A DNA stretch of 64,000 nucleotides from Qipengyuania sp. ABI-127-1 (GCA_022953095.1 JALJCR010000001.1:1-64000), one strand, 5' to 3'; shown: positions 46,695 to 55,387, counted from the first letter of the stretch. Numbers and translations: made by a program. The notes: generated by a model from the letters alone, not told the origin.

Positions 46695-46952
46695 GTGAGA
46701 ATCGACCGGCTGCTGTGCTATCTGCGCTTCGCGCACACCCGCAGCGCGGCGCACAAGCTGGTCGACAAGGGGCATATTCGCCGCAATGGCGAGCGCGTGA
46801 CGCGCTGTTCGCGCGACATTGCAGAGGGCGATATCCTCACCCTTCCCCTCGGCAATTCGGTCAAGCTGGTGGAAATCCTGGCTCTGCCCCAACGCCGCGG
46901 GCCGCCGCGCGAAGCACAAGCCTGCTATCGGGAGCTTGACCCCAACGGATAA
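46695..46952 (+). CDS. S4-domain RNA-binding protein (HSP15-like)
   Basis: An 85-residue protein consisting of an S4 fold: RIDRLLCYLRFAHTRSAAHKLVDKGHIRRNGERVTRCSRDI. The start is GTG 46695, 13 bp after the helicase stop; an ATG at 46681 is out of frame and stops at once. Relatives such as E. coli Hsp15 bind stalled 50S-tRNA complexes. It is co-transcribed with the helicase. Confidence 0.88.
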   Translation: MRIDRLLCYLRFAHTRSAAHKLVDKGHIRRNGERVTRCSRDIAEGDILTLPLGNSVKLVEILALPQRRGPPREAQACYRELDPNG

Positions 46953-47004
46953 TCCGCCCTAGCAGCGCGGATCAGGGAACCACTTCGCGAGGATTACGCT
47001 ACCC

Positions 47005-47343
47005 ATGACCTATGTCGTCACCGATGCCTGCATCAAGTGCAAGTACACCGATTGCGTCGAGGTCTGTCCGGTCGACTGTTTCTACGAGGGCGAGAACATG
47101 CTCGTCATCAACCCCAGCGAATGTATCGACTGCGGCGTGTGCGAGCCCGAATGCCCTGCCGAAGCCATTCTTCCGGATACCGAAGACGGGCTCGAAAAAT
47201 GGCTGGAACTCAACACCAAGTTCAGCGCGGAATGGCCCAACATCACCCAGTCGAAAGAGCCGCCCGCCGATGCCGATGAATTCAAGGATAAGGAAGGCAA
47301 GTACGAGCAGTACTTCTCTCCCGAACCAGGCGAAGGCGACTAA
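47005..47343 (+). CDS. fdxA: Seven-iron ferredoxin FdxA
   Basis: A 112-residue ferredoxin with nine cysteines at 9, 12, 17, 21, 25, 40, 43, 46 and 50. The pattern [17 protein letters not shown] and [12 protein letters not shown] binds a [3Fe-4S] and a [4Fe-4S] cluster as in FdxA/FdII. The C-terminal tail [20 protein letters not shown] is typical. It carries electrons in the cytoplasm; the partner is not identifiable. It lies 52 bp after the S4 gene. Confidence 0.94.
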   Translation: MTYVVTDACIKCKYTDCVEVCPVDCFYEGENMLVINPSECIDCGVCEPECPAEAILPDTEDGLEKWLELNTKFSAEWPNITQSKEPPADADEFKDKEGKYEQYFSPEPGEGD

Positions 47344-47356
47344 ACGCTAGGCGCGC

Positions 47357-48145
47357 ATGCTCGCTGCGCTGAAAGGGGCCTGGCAAGCCGGATCGCGGGA
47401 CAATATCGGGCTTATAGCGGCTGGCGTCGCCTATTATGCCTTGCTCGCTCTCATCCCTGCCCTTGGCGCAATCGTGCTCGCCTACGGCGTCTTTGCCGCT
47501 CCACAGACCGTCGGCTCCCATATCGAGCTGTTGACGAACCGGCTTCCTGCATCTGCGGCGGATCTGATAGCCGGGCAACTGGAAGCTGTGTCGGACGGAT
47601 CGTCCGGCGCTCAGGGCGTCGGCCTGTTTGTGACGCTGGCGGTCGCGCTGTTCGGCGCGCGAAGCGGGGCTCGCTCGCTGATGACCGGCTTCAACATCGT
47701 GTTTCATGCAGATGAGGAACGCGGCTTCGTCAGGGGCAATCTGGTCGCGGTGGCGATCACGGCCGCGAGTCTTGCGGGCATGATCGCGGCGGGTATCGCC
47801 AGCGCGGCGCTCGCCAATCTCGGCGGCGTGGTCGGTGCTTTGGCGAGTATGGTGCTTGCCGGTATCGCGGCCACTCTTGCGGCGGGCATGCTCTACCGCT
47901 TTGCACCCAATGCCCCCGCCCCGGCGTGGTCGGCGATATGGCCTGCCGCCACCCTGTTCGCTACCTCGTGGATCGTTGCCACTGCCGGTTTTGCTTTTTA
48001 CGCAGCGAATTTCGGGAATTACAATGCGACCTATGGCACGCTTGGAGCGGTACTGGCGCTTATCACATGGTTCTGGGCGACAGGTTTCCTGCTGTTACTC
48101 GGGGCCGAGTATGCGGCGCTTCGCAGCACGCGGAACATGGCCTGA
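47357..48145 (+). CDS. YihY/BrkB family inner membrane protein, second copy
   Basis: A 262-residue member of the YihY/BrkB family, shorter than the copy at 14837-15853. Six hydrophobic segments are predicted: DNIGLIAAGVAYYALLALIPALGAIVLAYG, FVTLAVALFGARSGARSLMTGFNIVF, LVAVAITAASLAGMIAAGIAS, and a final TYGTLGAVLALITWFWATGFLLLLGAEYAAL. It begins 13 bp after fdxA and lies between fdxA and carD. Function unknown. Confidence 0.87.
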   Translation: MLAALKGAWQAGSRDNIGLIAAGVAYYALLALIPALGAIVLAYGVFAAPQTVGSHIELLTNRLPASAADLIAGQLEAVSDGSSGAQGVGLFVTLAVALFGARSGARSLMTGFNIVFHADEERGFVRGNLVAVAITAASLAGMIAAGIASAALANLGGVVGALASMVLAGIAATLAAGMLYRFAPNAPAPAWSAIWPAATLFATSWIVATAGFAFYAANFGNYNATYGTLGAVLALITWFWATGFLLLLGAEYAALRSTRNMA

Positions 48146-48190
48146 ATAACCGCTCTCCCGCCCAGACTCGCAATATTGGGGGCAGTGTGC

Positions 48191-48200
48191 TATATAATGC
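48191..48200 (+). promoter_or_regulatory. Possible extended -10 promoter element upstream of carD
   Basis: TGC just before TATATAAT at 48191-48198 makes an extended -10-like TGnTATA element, about 170 bp before the carD start. No good -35 box is seen at the normal spacing. Weak evidence. Confidence 0.25.
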
Positions 48201-48369
48201 AACAACTGCACCGGTTTGCTCCCGGGCAGGTGTGAGAATTGGAAGGGCAGGCCAACCAACACCGTCATATTTGGTGCCAGACCGCACTCCCCCGTCGCGG
48301 GATTGCGGCCTCGAGTTCCCGTGACGCTGTTGGTCACTCGGGCCGGGCCTGGATGAAAGGATAGATTGC

Positions 48370-48903
48370 ATGGCTAGCAAGGCTGATGCCTTCGACGTTG
48401 GCGACTACGTTGTATACCCCAAGCACGGTGTCGGCCGTGTCATCGAGCTCCAGAGCGAGGAAATCGCCGGTATGCAGCTCGACCTCTATGTCCTGCGATT
48501 CGAAAAGGAACGCATGACGCTGCGCGTTCCGGTTAACAAGGTCGAATCGATCGGCATGCGCAAGCTGTCTTCGGACAAGACCCTCAAGGAAGCCATGGAG
48601 ACCCTCAAGGGCAAGCCCAAGGTGAAGCGCACCATGTGGAGCCGCCGCGCCCAGGAATACGAAGCGAAGATCAATTCGGGCGAAATCGTGCTGATCGCGG
48701 AAGTGACGCGCGATCTCTTTCGCCCCGACGACCAGCCCGAACAGAGCTATTCGGAGCGCCAGATTTTCGAAGCGGCCTCGAGCCGCCTCGCCCGCGAGCT
48801 CGCGGCGATGGAAAAAACCGACGAGGCTACCGCTCTCGAGAAGATCCTCGACGTCCTTCGCGAACACGCGCCGCAATATTACGAAAATACCGAAGACGCG
48901 TAA
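48370..48903 (+). CDS. carD: CarD/CdnL family transcriptional regulator
   Basis: A 177-residue CarD family protein. The N-terminal RNA polymerase-binding Tudor-like domain reads FDVGDYVVYPKHGVGRVIELQ, and the helical C-terminal domain follows (LSSDKTLKEAMETLKGK, WSRRAQEYEAKINSGEIV, ERQIFEAASSRLARELAAME). CarD proteins stabilise open complexes at rRNA and other promoters; in Caulobacter CdnL supports growth. The upstream gap of 224 bp probably holds its promoter, and a terminator follows. Confidence 0.94.
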   Translation: MASKADAFDVGDYVVYPKHGVGRVIELQSEEIAGMQLDLYVLRFEKERMTLRVPVNKVESIGMRKLSSDKTLKEAMETLKGKPKVKRTMWSRRAQEYEAKINSGEIVLIAEVTRDLFRPDDQPEQSYSERQIFEAASSRLARELAAMEKTDEATALEKILDVLREHAPQYYENTEDA

Positions 48904-48925
48904 GCGCGTCGAAATTCGGACAGGT

Positions 48926-48959
48926 AAAAGGGGGGGCCGCAAGGCGCCCCCTTTCTTTT
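48926..48959 (+). terminator. Terminator after carD
   Basis: AAAAGGGGGGGCC and GGCGCCCCCTTT form a stem around GCAA, followed by CTTTT. It lies 23 bp after the carD stop. Confidence 0.8.
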
Positions 48960-49059
48960 CAGAGAACAATTCCACTAAGCGATTACACTTGTCGACGAAC
49001 GAGCTCGACACGCGTTCCGCTTAATGGGAAGCATGCGGCCATCCATCGGGAGAACCGCC

Positions 49060-49797
49060 ATGTTTCGTATGCTTGCCGCCTGCTCGCTGGGCCTTACCGC
49101 CTTCGCCGCAATACCCGCCACCCAAGCGCATCCCGGGAAAGAGTGGCGCTCCTCCCTCGACAATGGAGAGCGCATCTCAACCTCCTGGTCCGGCACCGCG
49201 CGCTTCGATCAGGTGACGCTTGCCAGCAAAGACGATGTTCGCGTGACGCGTGGCGATCGCTGGCGCATCAGGGCCAGCGGCAATCCCGTCGTGCTCGCCG
49301 AATTGCGCTTCAAGGTCGAAGATCGCAAGCTGATCATCGGTCGCCGTTCGAACCGCGACAAGATTGAAGGCAGCGCGAGGATCGAAGTGATCGCCCCTGC
49401 TGTCGAAGGCGTCACTCTGGCCGGGTCGGGCGACCTTTCGATCGATACGATGGATACAGACCAGGTCGATGCCACCGTGGCCGGATCGGGCACAATCGAG
49501 GTCGACCGTATCGCCGCCAGGGAACTGACAGCAACGGTTGCAGGGTCTGGCGACCTGCGCATCGCCGGGCGGGCAGGCAATGGGCGCATTACGATCGCCG
49601 GTAGCGGCGAAATCGATGGCCAGCGGCTCCGCCTCGAACGGGCTAGCGTTTCGATTGCCGGATCGGGCGATGCGCGCTTCAATGCCGACGACAGCGTATC
49701 TGCAAGCATTGTCGGCAGCGGCGATGCTATCGTCTCGGGCACCACCGATTGTACCCAGACCCGGATGGGCTCCGGGCGCCTCACCTGTTCGCGCTGA
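49060..49797 (+). CDS. Exported GIN-domain (DUF2807) beta-repeat protein, copy 1
   Basis: A 245-residue exported protein: signal peptide (MFRMLAACSLGLTAFAAIPATQA) then a GIN/DUF2807 domain. The core has a repeating unit of about 20 residues with the signature AGSG or VGSG followed by an acidic residue (LAGSGDLSID, VAGSGTIEVD, VAGSGDLRIA, IAGSGEIDGQ, IAGSGDARFN, IVGSGDAIVS) and ends CTQTRMGSGRLTCSR with two cysteines that could close the helix. The start is set by the signal peptide and GGAG upstream; an ATG at 49024 is less likely. Function of the family is unknown. A paralogue follows. Confidence 0.87.
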   Translation: MFRMLAACSLGLTAFAAIPATQAHPGKEWRSSLDNGERISTSWSGTARFDQVTLASKDDVRVTRGDRWRIRASGNPVVLAELRFKVEDRKLIIGRRSNRDKIEGSARIEVIAPAVEGVTLAGSGDLSIDTMDTDQVDATVAGSGTIEVDRIAARELTATVAGSGDLRIAGRAGNGRITIAGSGEIDGQRLRLERASVSIAGSGDARFNADDSVSASIVGSGDAIVSGTTDCTQTRMGSGRLTCSR

Positions 49798-49824
49798 CCT
49801 TCATCTGACCTTCCAACATGCCCA

Positions 49825-49860
49825 AACAAGGGGTGCTCGAAGTGAGCACCCCTTGTTTCA
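49825..49860 (+). terminator. Terminator between the two GIN genes
   Basis: A perfect 15-bp inverted repeat, AAACAAGGGGTGCTC (49825-49839) and GAGCACCCCTTGTTT (49845-49859), with a 5-base loop GAAGT. The flanking A and T tracts make it work on either strand. It lies 28 bp after the first GIN gene. Confidence 0.85.
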
Positions 49861-49865
49861 CCACC

Positions 49866-49894
49866 TTGATGATCTCGGCCTGCTGTATTATATC
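49866..49894 (+). promoter_or_regulatory. Possible sigma-70-type promoter of the second GIN gene
   Basis: TTGATG (49866-49871) and TATATC (49889-49894) are separated by 17 bp, just after the terminator and about 40 bp before the gene start. Both boxes have four of six consensus bases. Not more than suggestive. Confidence 0.3.
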
Positions 49895-49933
49895 AGCAAT
49901 ACGGACTGCCGTAGTGAAAGGAACACGACCGCG

Positions 49934-50752
49934 ATGATCCATCGAATCTTCAAGGGCCTCGTCCCGATTGCCGCCCTCGCCGGTGCCACGCTCGTCGCCG
50001 GGTGCGACGGGATGAATATCCAGATTGGCGACGTTGAAGGCGTTCCCTTGGCCGAACTGGACATGGCCGGTGCCAATCCCAGCGAATTGGTACTTGCCGG
50101 CCCGGACAAAGTGATCGTGACACAGGGCGACGAACTCGACATTGCCGTTTCGGGTGACGAGAAAGCGGTCGACGCCATGCGCTTCGCCCTGGATGACGAT
50201 TCGCTGACAATAAGTCGCGAGAAAAATAGCTGGAAGGATCGCGGCAGAGCCACGGTTCGAGTGACCATGCCCAGCCTGCGCGCCGTGGTCCTGGCCGGTT
50301 CGGGCGAGCTGGAAGCGGCTTCGATGACGGGCAAGACAGATGTCACCATTGCCGGATCGGGTACCGCCAAGGTCGCGGATTTCGACGCCGATTCACTCGA
50401 CCTGACAATCGCCGGCTCCGGCGATTTCGAAGGGGCGGGCCAGGTGGATACGCTCGACCTGACCATTGCCGGTTCGGGCAAGGCCAATATGGAAGGGCTC
50501 AAGGTCGGCAAGGCCGATATCTCGGTCGCGGGATCGGGTGACGCCGAATTCTCGTCTGACGGCGAGGTCGACGCCAGCATTATGGGATCGGGCACGATCA
50601 CCGTGAATGGCCGGGCAGACTGCACCGTCAGCTCGATGGGTTCGGGCAAGCTCAATTGTCGCGAGGCGCGCAGCGCCGCCGAAGCAGCGGAGGCGCCGGT
50701 TTCACCCGAAACACCTGAGGCGCCCGAGGAGCCCGGCGCACCAGAAGCCTGA
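49934..50752 (+). CDS. GIN-domain (DUF2807) lipoprotein, copy 2
   Basis: A 272-residue lipoprotein: signal peptide with a lipobox (GATLVAGC, Cys about 21), then a DUF2807 domain with the same repeat as the previous gene (LAGSGELEAA, IAGSGTAKVA, IAGSGDFEGA, IAGSGKANME, VAGSGDAEFS, IMGSGTITVN) ending CTVSSMGSGKLNCRE. A Pro/Glu/Ala-rich tail (PVSPETPEAPEEPGAPEA) follows. The repeat should form a right-handed beta-helix on the periplasmic side of a membrane. Duplication with the upstream gene is likely, with different export modes. Confidence 0.88.
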   Translation: MIHRIFKGLVPIAALAGATLVAGCDGMNIQIGDVEGVPLAELDMAGANPSELVLAGPDKVIVTQGDELDIAVSGDEKAVDAMRFALDDDSLTISREKNSWKDRGRATVRVTMPSLRAVVLAGSGELEAASMTGKTDVTIAGSGTAKVADFDADSLDLTIAGSGDFEGAGQVDTLDLTIAGSGKANMEGLKVGKADISVAGSGDAEFSSDGEVDASIMGSGTITVNGRADCTVSSMGSGKLNCREARSAAEAAEAPVSPETPEAPEEPGAPEA

Positions 50753-50806
50753 GTTCATCGACGGCACACCGATTATCGGCTAGGCGGCGCTGTGAAAGGA
50801 ACTCGC

Positions 50807-51136
50807 ATGCGTCGCCTAGCTATTCTGGTTCTCCTTCCATCGGCTGTGATGTTGCCCGGCTGTCTGGCGAAGACCGTGGTCGACGTCGCGACAGCTCCGG
50901 TCAAAGTGGTCAGCAAAGGCGTGGACCTCGCCACCACCAGCCAATCGGAGGCGGACGAAAAACGAGGCCGGGAAATCCGCAAGCGCGAGCAGCGTCTGGC
51001 GAAGCTCGAACGCGATTACCAAAAACAGCTCGATCAGTGCGAGGACGGCGATCGCCGGGCGTGCAACAAAGCACGCGACACTTATGCCGAGATGCAGCAG
51101 ATCATACCGAGCATTCCGGCCGACCCCGAACGCTAG
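50807..51136 (+). CDS. Small coiled-coil lipoprotein, unknown function
   Basis: A 109-residue lipoprotein: RRLAILVLLPSAVMLPGC gives the lipobox LPGC, followed by TVVDVATAPVKVVSKGVD and a charged coiled coil (about 50-85, EADEKRGREIRKREQRLAK), ending in a Cys pair (DQCEDGDRRACNKA). Start ATG 50807 has AAAGGA upstream; an in-frame ATG at 50792 would add five residues. It follows the GIN lipoprotein at 54 bp and may be transcribed with it. I recall similar lipoproteins in sphingomonads without known role. Confidence 0.72.
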   Translation: MRRLAILVLLPSAVMLPGCLAKTVVDVATAPVKVVSKGVDLATTSQSEADEKRGREIRKREQRLAKLERDYQKQLDQCEDGDRRACNKARDTYAEMQQIIPSIPADPER

Positions 51137-52062
51137 TCGGCCGGAGCTGCCGCACGGCGCAGCCGGTCGTTGATGGCGATGCCGATCCCCTCCTCCGGGA
51201 TCGGTGCTACGGCGATACGAGGCTTGTCCGAACGTGCGCCCTCGTGGAGGCAAGCATAGAGCCGCGCGGCTGCCTCTGCGAGATCGCCGCTCGCGGACAA
51301 GGTGCATTCTCCCGGATATTCCCCGAATCCGATCCAGAACTCGTCTGGCGCAACTTCTGACGCCATCAGACGGACCGGCTTGCCCGGCGCATAGTGACTG
51401 GCCAATTGGCCAGGGGCTTCGATCCGTCCCGGTCTATCGGACAAACCGCCAAGTGCGATAGGCCCAGGGCGCAACACGTCTACCGACCCATCGGACCGAA
51501 CCGCGGCAATCGTCGATTCGAGACCGCGCTCACATTCGCCGCCATCCAGAACCGCATCGATACGGCCATCCAGCGACGCCAGGACATGCGCTGGCGAGGT
51601 GGGGCTGATGAAGCCGCTGCGGTTGGCCGAAGGGGCCGCGAGAGGAAAGCCGGTTCGGTCAAGCAATACGTGCATGACCGGGTGCGCGGGCATCCGCAGA
51701 GCGAGCGTTTCGAGACCCGCCGTAACAGCCTGGGCGAGCCTTGCACCGCGATGGCGCGAAAGCACGAGCGTCAGCGGGCCGGGCCAATATTCGCGCGCAA
51801 GCCGCTCGGCCGCAGGCGGGAAATCGGCAAATTCCCTTGCCTGTTCCAGCGAAGCGACATGGACGATCAGCGGGTTGAAACTGGGCCTGCCTTTCGCTTC
51901 GTATATACGCGCCACCGCCGTGTCGCTATCGGCGCGGGCAGCAAGGCCATAGACGGTCTCGGTGGGCACGGCCACAAGGCCCCCGTCACGGAGGATCTGC
52001 ACCGCCCGAGCGATGCCACCCTCATCCGCGTCAAGCGTTTCCGTAGCGTATTTGCCGCCCAT
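51133..52062 (-). CDS. L-threonylcarbamoyladenylate synthase (Sua5/TsaC type)
   Basis: The enzyme makes threonylcarbamoyl-AMP for t6A modification of tRNAs. The 309-residue protein has the YrdC core (AVPTETVYGLAARAD, YEAKGRPSFNPLIVHV, LAREYWPGPLTLVLSRH, LRMPAHPVMHVLL, APSANRSGFISPTSPAHV) plus the C-terminal Sua5 domain (SHYAPGKPVRLM), so it is the long Sua5 form. It overlaps the lipoprotein gene stop by 4 bp (convergent). Confidence 0.94.
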   Translation of the reverse strand: MGGKYATETLDADEGGIARAVQILRDGGLVAVPTETVYGLAARADSDTAVARIYEAKGRPSFNPLIVHVASLEQAREFADFPPAAERLAREYWPGPLTLVLSRHRGARLAQAVTAGLETLALRMPAHPVMHVLLDRTGFPLAAPSANRSGFISPTSPAHVLASLDGRIDAVLDGGECERGLESTIAAVRSDGSVDVLRPGPIALGGLSDRPGRIEAPGQLASHYAPGKPVRLMASEVAPDEFWIGFGEYPGECTLSASGDLAEAAARLYACLHEGARSDKPRIAVAPIPEEGIGIAINDRLRRAAAPAD

Positions 52063-52108
52063 GGATGCGCGCTATATCTGAACCCCCGCAAAGCCAAGAG
52101 GATTACCT

Positions 52109-53848
52109 GTGACCTATACCCCCGCCACCCAGGACCAGTTGCTCGCCATTCGCGTCAATGCGGGTATCGACGAGCTTGCCCAGAGTGAGAAATTCGCTGC
52201 CGCGGAGCCCGATATGGTCGAAGCGATCGTGGCGGGAATCGGAGAGTTCGCGGCTGGTGAATGGGCTCCGCTCAACCGCGTCGGCGACCTCGAAGGAGCG
52301 AAGCTGGAAAACGGCGCGGTTCGCCTGCCCAATGGTTTCGCCGAGGGCTATGCCGGATATGTCGAGCAAGGGTGGAACGCGATTTCCGGGCCGGTCGACT
52401 TTGGCGGGCAGGGGCTGCCTTTCACACTATCGTGCAATGTGCTGGAGAATCTGGGCACGGCGAACATGGCCTTCAACCTGCTCCCCATGCTCAGCGTGGG
52501 CGCGATCGAATCGCTCGAACATCACGGATCGAAGGAGCTGCAGGAAAAATACCTGCCCAAGCTGGTCAGCGGGGAATGGTCGGGCACAATGAACCTGACA
52601 GAACCGCAGGCGGGATCGGATGTAGGCGCATTACGCACCACGGCCGAACCCATCACCGATGGCGAGCACGCGGGCAAATACCGGATCAAGGGCCAGAAGA
52701 TCTACATCACCTGGGGCGAACACGATCTGTCGAAGAACATCATTCACCTCGTGCTCGCGCGCCTGCCCGATGCGCCCGAAGGAAGCCGCGGGATTTCGCT
52801 CTTCATCGTGCCCAAATATCACCTGAAGCAAGACGGGTCGCTCGGACCGCGCAACGATCTGCGCTGCGTCAGCATCGAACATAAGCTCGGCATCCACGCC
52901 TCCCCCACCTGCGTGATGAGCTATGGGGACGAGGACGAGTGTATCGGCGAGCTTGTCGGCGAGGAAAACCGTGGGCTGATGGCCATGTTCACAATGATGA
53001 ACAATGCGCGGATCAATGTCGGTAATCAGGGCGTCCAGATCGGCGAGCGCGCGACTCAGCAAGCCCTGATATACGCGCAGGAGCGCGTCCAATCCGCCCG
53101 CGCCGGTTCGCCTGACAAGTCTCCGGTCGCGATCATCGAGCATCCGGACGTGCGCCGTATGCTGCTGCGGATGAAAGCGCTGACCGAAGGGGCGCGTGCC
53201 CTGCTTTATTTTACCGCAGGCCAGGTCGATCGGGGTACGCTGGGCGATGTCGATGCCCGGGCTCGCGGCGAAGTGCTCACACCGCTGATCAAGGCGTGGG
53301 GTACCGATATCGGAATCGAAGTCGCCAGCCTTGGCGTTCAGGTCCATGGCGGCATGGGATTCGTGGAAGAAACCGGGGCGGCGCAGCATTGGCGTGATTC
53401 GCGAATAGCGCCGATTTACGAGGGGACCAACGGGATACAGGCCGCCGACCTTGTCACCCGCAAGCTTGGCCTCGATGGGGGGAATGCCCTTTCCAGGTTG
53501 ATTGCGGATGCCGCGAAAGACGCGGGCGACGAACCCGCACTGGCCAGGCTCGCGGCGGATTGTGCAGCAGTGGCGGACTGGATGCGCGAAGAGGCCAGTC
53601 TCGACGATCGCCTTGCCGGATCGGTGCCGTTTTGCACGATGTTCGCCGTTACGGTCGCGGGGTGGCAACTGCTGAAGCAATTGCGCGCCGTTGAAGCGGG
53701 CGAAGCGCCCGGACTGGCGGCCACGAAACCGGCCAGCGTACGGTTTTTCCTCGATCGGATCGTGCCCGAGGCGTCGGGGCTGAAAGCCGCCGCCATGGCC
53801 GGGGCCGCGCCGCTATACGCGGTCTCGTCCGACCAGTTGGCGGGCTGA
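52109..53848 (+). CDS. Acyl-CoA dehydrogenase (FadE-like, with C-terminal extension)
   Basis: A 579-residue FAD enzyme of the acyl-CoA dehydrogenase family with the long C-terminal domain of medium- and long-chain members. Motifs include MNLTEPQAGSDVGALRT, IKGQKIYITWGEHDLSKNIIHLVLAR, NEARINVG-like NNARINVGNQGVQ and VQVHGGMGFVEETGAAQHWRD, and the catalytic Glu in IAPIYEGTNGIQAADL. Electrons would go to ETF (etfA is at the left edge). Start GTG 52109 is used. Substrate chain length is unknown. Confidence 0.93.
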   Translation: MTYTPATQDQLLAIRVNAGIDELAQSEKFAAAEPDMVEAIVAGIGEFAAGEWAPLNRVGDLEGAKLENGAVRLPNGFAEGYAGYVEQGWNAISGPVDFGGQGLPFTLSCNVLENLGTANMAFNLLPMLSVGAIESLEHHGSKELQEKYLPKLVSGEWSGTMNLTEPQAGSDVGALRTTAEPITDGEHAGKYRIKGQKIYITWGEHDLSKNIIHLVLARLPDAPEGSRGISLFIVPKYHLKQDGSLGPRNDLRCVSIEHKLGIHASPTCVMSYGDEDECIGELVGEENRGLMAMFTMMNNARINVGNQGVQIGERATQQALIYAQERVQSARAGSPDKSPVAIIEHPDVRRMLLRMKALTEGARALLYFTAGQVDRGTLGDVDARARGEVLTPLIKAWGTDIGIEVASLGVQVHGGMGFVEETGAAQHWRDSRIAPIYEGTNGIQAADLVTRKLGLDGGNALSRLIADAAKDAGDEPALARLAADCAAVADWMREEASLDDRLAGSVPFCTMFAVTVAGWQLLKQLRAVEAGEAPGLAATKPASVRFFLDRIVPEASGLKAAAMAGAAPLYAVSSDQLAG

Positions 53849-53849
53849 A

Positions 53850-55310
53850 CTATTCGGCGGTGACACGCCGCGCATAATCGTCCTGGCCAAAGGTCGCTTC
53901 CTGCCCGCGCAATTCGCGCTGGGCAGGAAGGCGATCGCCGGTCACACGGTCGAGCCCGGCCTGTGGTTCGGCACCCGGCGCAACGACGCGCCAGATGATC
54001 CCGGCCGTATCGTCGGATACCAGCAGCGAACCGTCGCCCGCCCATTCGACCCAGGTTGGACGCCCCCGCGTCGTGCCGTCATCCTTGAGAAAACCGGTGA
54101 GCACGGGAACCGGCTTGCCCGTTGGATTGCCGCGCTCGTCGAAGGCGACATAGACGACATCGTAGCCCGAGGGCGGTTTGCGGTTCCAGGACCCGTGCTG
54201 CGCGATAAAGGCACCGCTTGCGAATTGCTCGCCCATTCGCGCCCCTTCCCGGCTGAACACCAGTCCGAGTGCGGCCACATGGGGGCCGAGCGCATATTCG
54301 GGGGTCCTCACATAGCTGATGAACTGCGGAATCGGATATTTGACCCGGCGATCGAAATTGTCCCCGAAATACACCCAGGGCCAGCCATAATGAACGCCGA
54401 CAGGGACATTGGTAAGGTAGTCGGGCACCAGATCCGAGCCGAGCATGTCGCGTTCGTTTACCGTGGTCCAAAGTTCACCGGACCATGGGCTGAAGTCCAA
54501 CCCATTTGCATTGCGCAGCCCCGCTCCGAACACGCGCTGGCGCCCGGTATCCAGGTCTATTTCCCAGATGAGGGCGCGGCCTTCCTCGATATCCATACCG
54601 TCTTCGCCGATATTCGACTTCGACCCGACGGCGGCATAGAGTCGGTCTCCTTCGGGATGCAGCGCGAGGTTGCGCATCCAGTGGCCGGTTCCCTCGGCAA
54701 GAACAGCGATCTTGCGTCCTTCGCCGGTCAGCCGTGTCGCGCCGAGCTCATAATCGAAGGCCAGCACTTCGTCGTGATTGGCGACATAGAGGGTGCCATC
54801 GCCCCATGCGATCCCGGATGGCGAATCGAAATCATCGCGCAGGACGAAGCGGCCTTCCGCCACACCATCGCCATCCGCATCACGCAAAAGGACGAGCTGG
54901 TTCGCGCTTTCGCCGCCCGCTCCCGCCTTGCGGAAGAGGAAACCCGCGACCAGATCGCGCAGCCAGTTGCTGTCACCGCTCTCGATCTTGGGCGATTGGG
55001 TCAACGAGACGAGGAGATCGCCATTGGGCAGTGCCTGCAGCGTGCGTGGATGATCGAGCCCTTCGGCGAAGCGATTGACGGAAAGGCCTTCTGCCGCGAT
55101 CGGAGCCTCGCCCTCGCCCCAGCCGACCGGCTCCGCAATTGCGACCGTCGGGAAACTCTCTTCGGCGGGCTCGTCGAGCGTCGGGTCGGTCCCCACCGTC
55201 TCTTCGAAAGCGATGTCCGCAGTGTCTCCCCGGGTGAGGAAGTATCCGGCGACCAGAATCACCAGAAGGATGACGAGGAGCGCGATGCCCAGCTTTTTCA
55301 GGATGCCCAT
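53850..55310 (-). CDS. PQQ-dependent sugar dehydrogenase-like (sorbosone dehydrogenase family)
   Basis: A 486-residue beta-propeller protein anchored by one N-terminal TM helix (about 4-27, KKLGIALLVILLVILVAGYFL). The propeller has the family pattern GLDHPRTLQALPNGDLLVS, DSPSGIAWGDGTLYVANHD, HWMRNLALHPEGDRLYAAVGSKSN, GLRNANGLDFSPWSGELWTTVNERD and AQHGSWNRKPPSGYDVVYVAF. These fit the sorbosone/soluble glucose dehydrogenase family, which needs PQQ, but no PQQ genes are in the window. The substrate is open. Start ATG 55310 is chosen over upstream in-frame starts because the TM anchor then begins the protein. Confidence 0.85.
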   Translation of the reverse strand: MGILKKLGIALLVILLVILVAGYFLTRGDTADIAFEETVGTDPTLDEPAEESFPTVAIAEPVGWGEGEAPIAAEGLSVNRFAEGLDHPRTLQALPNGDLLVSLTQSPKIESGDSNWLRDLVAGFLFRKAGAGGESANQLVLLRDADGDGVAEGRFVLRDDFDSPSGIAWGDGTLYVANHDEVLAFDYELGATRLTGEGRKIAVLAEGTGHWMRNLALHPEGDRLYAAVGSKSNIGEDGMDIEEGRALIWEIDLDTGRQRVFGAGLRNANGLDFSPWSGELWTTVNERDMLGSDLVPDYLTNVPVGVHYGWPWVYFGDNFDRRVKYPIPQFISYVRTPEYALGPHVAALGLVFSREGARMGEQFASGAFIAQHGSWNRKPPSGYDVVYVAFDERGNPTGKPVPVLTGFLKDDGTTRGRPTWVEWAGDGSLLVSDDTAGIIWRVVAPGAEPQAGLDRVTGDRLPAQRELRGQEATFGQDDYARRVTAE

Positions 55311-55387
55311 GGCGGAGGGAATAAGCGAGCGTGCGGCGGGGAGCAATGGGGCTTGCAGGGCGGCACGCACACGCTACATCGCGCGCC

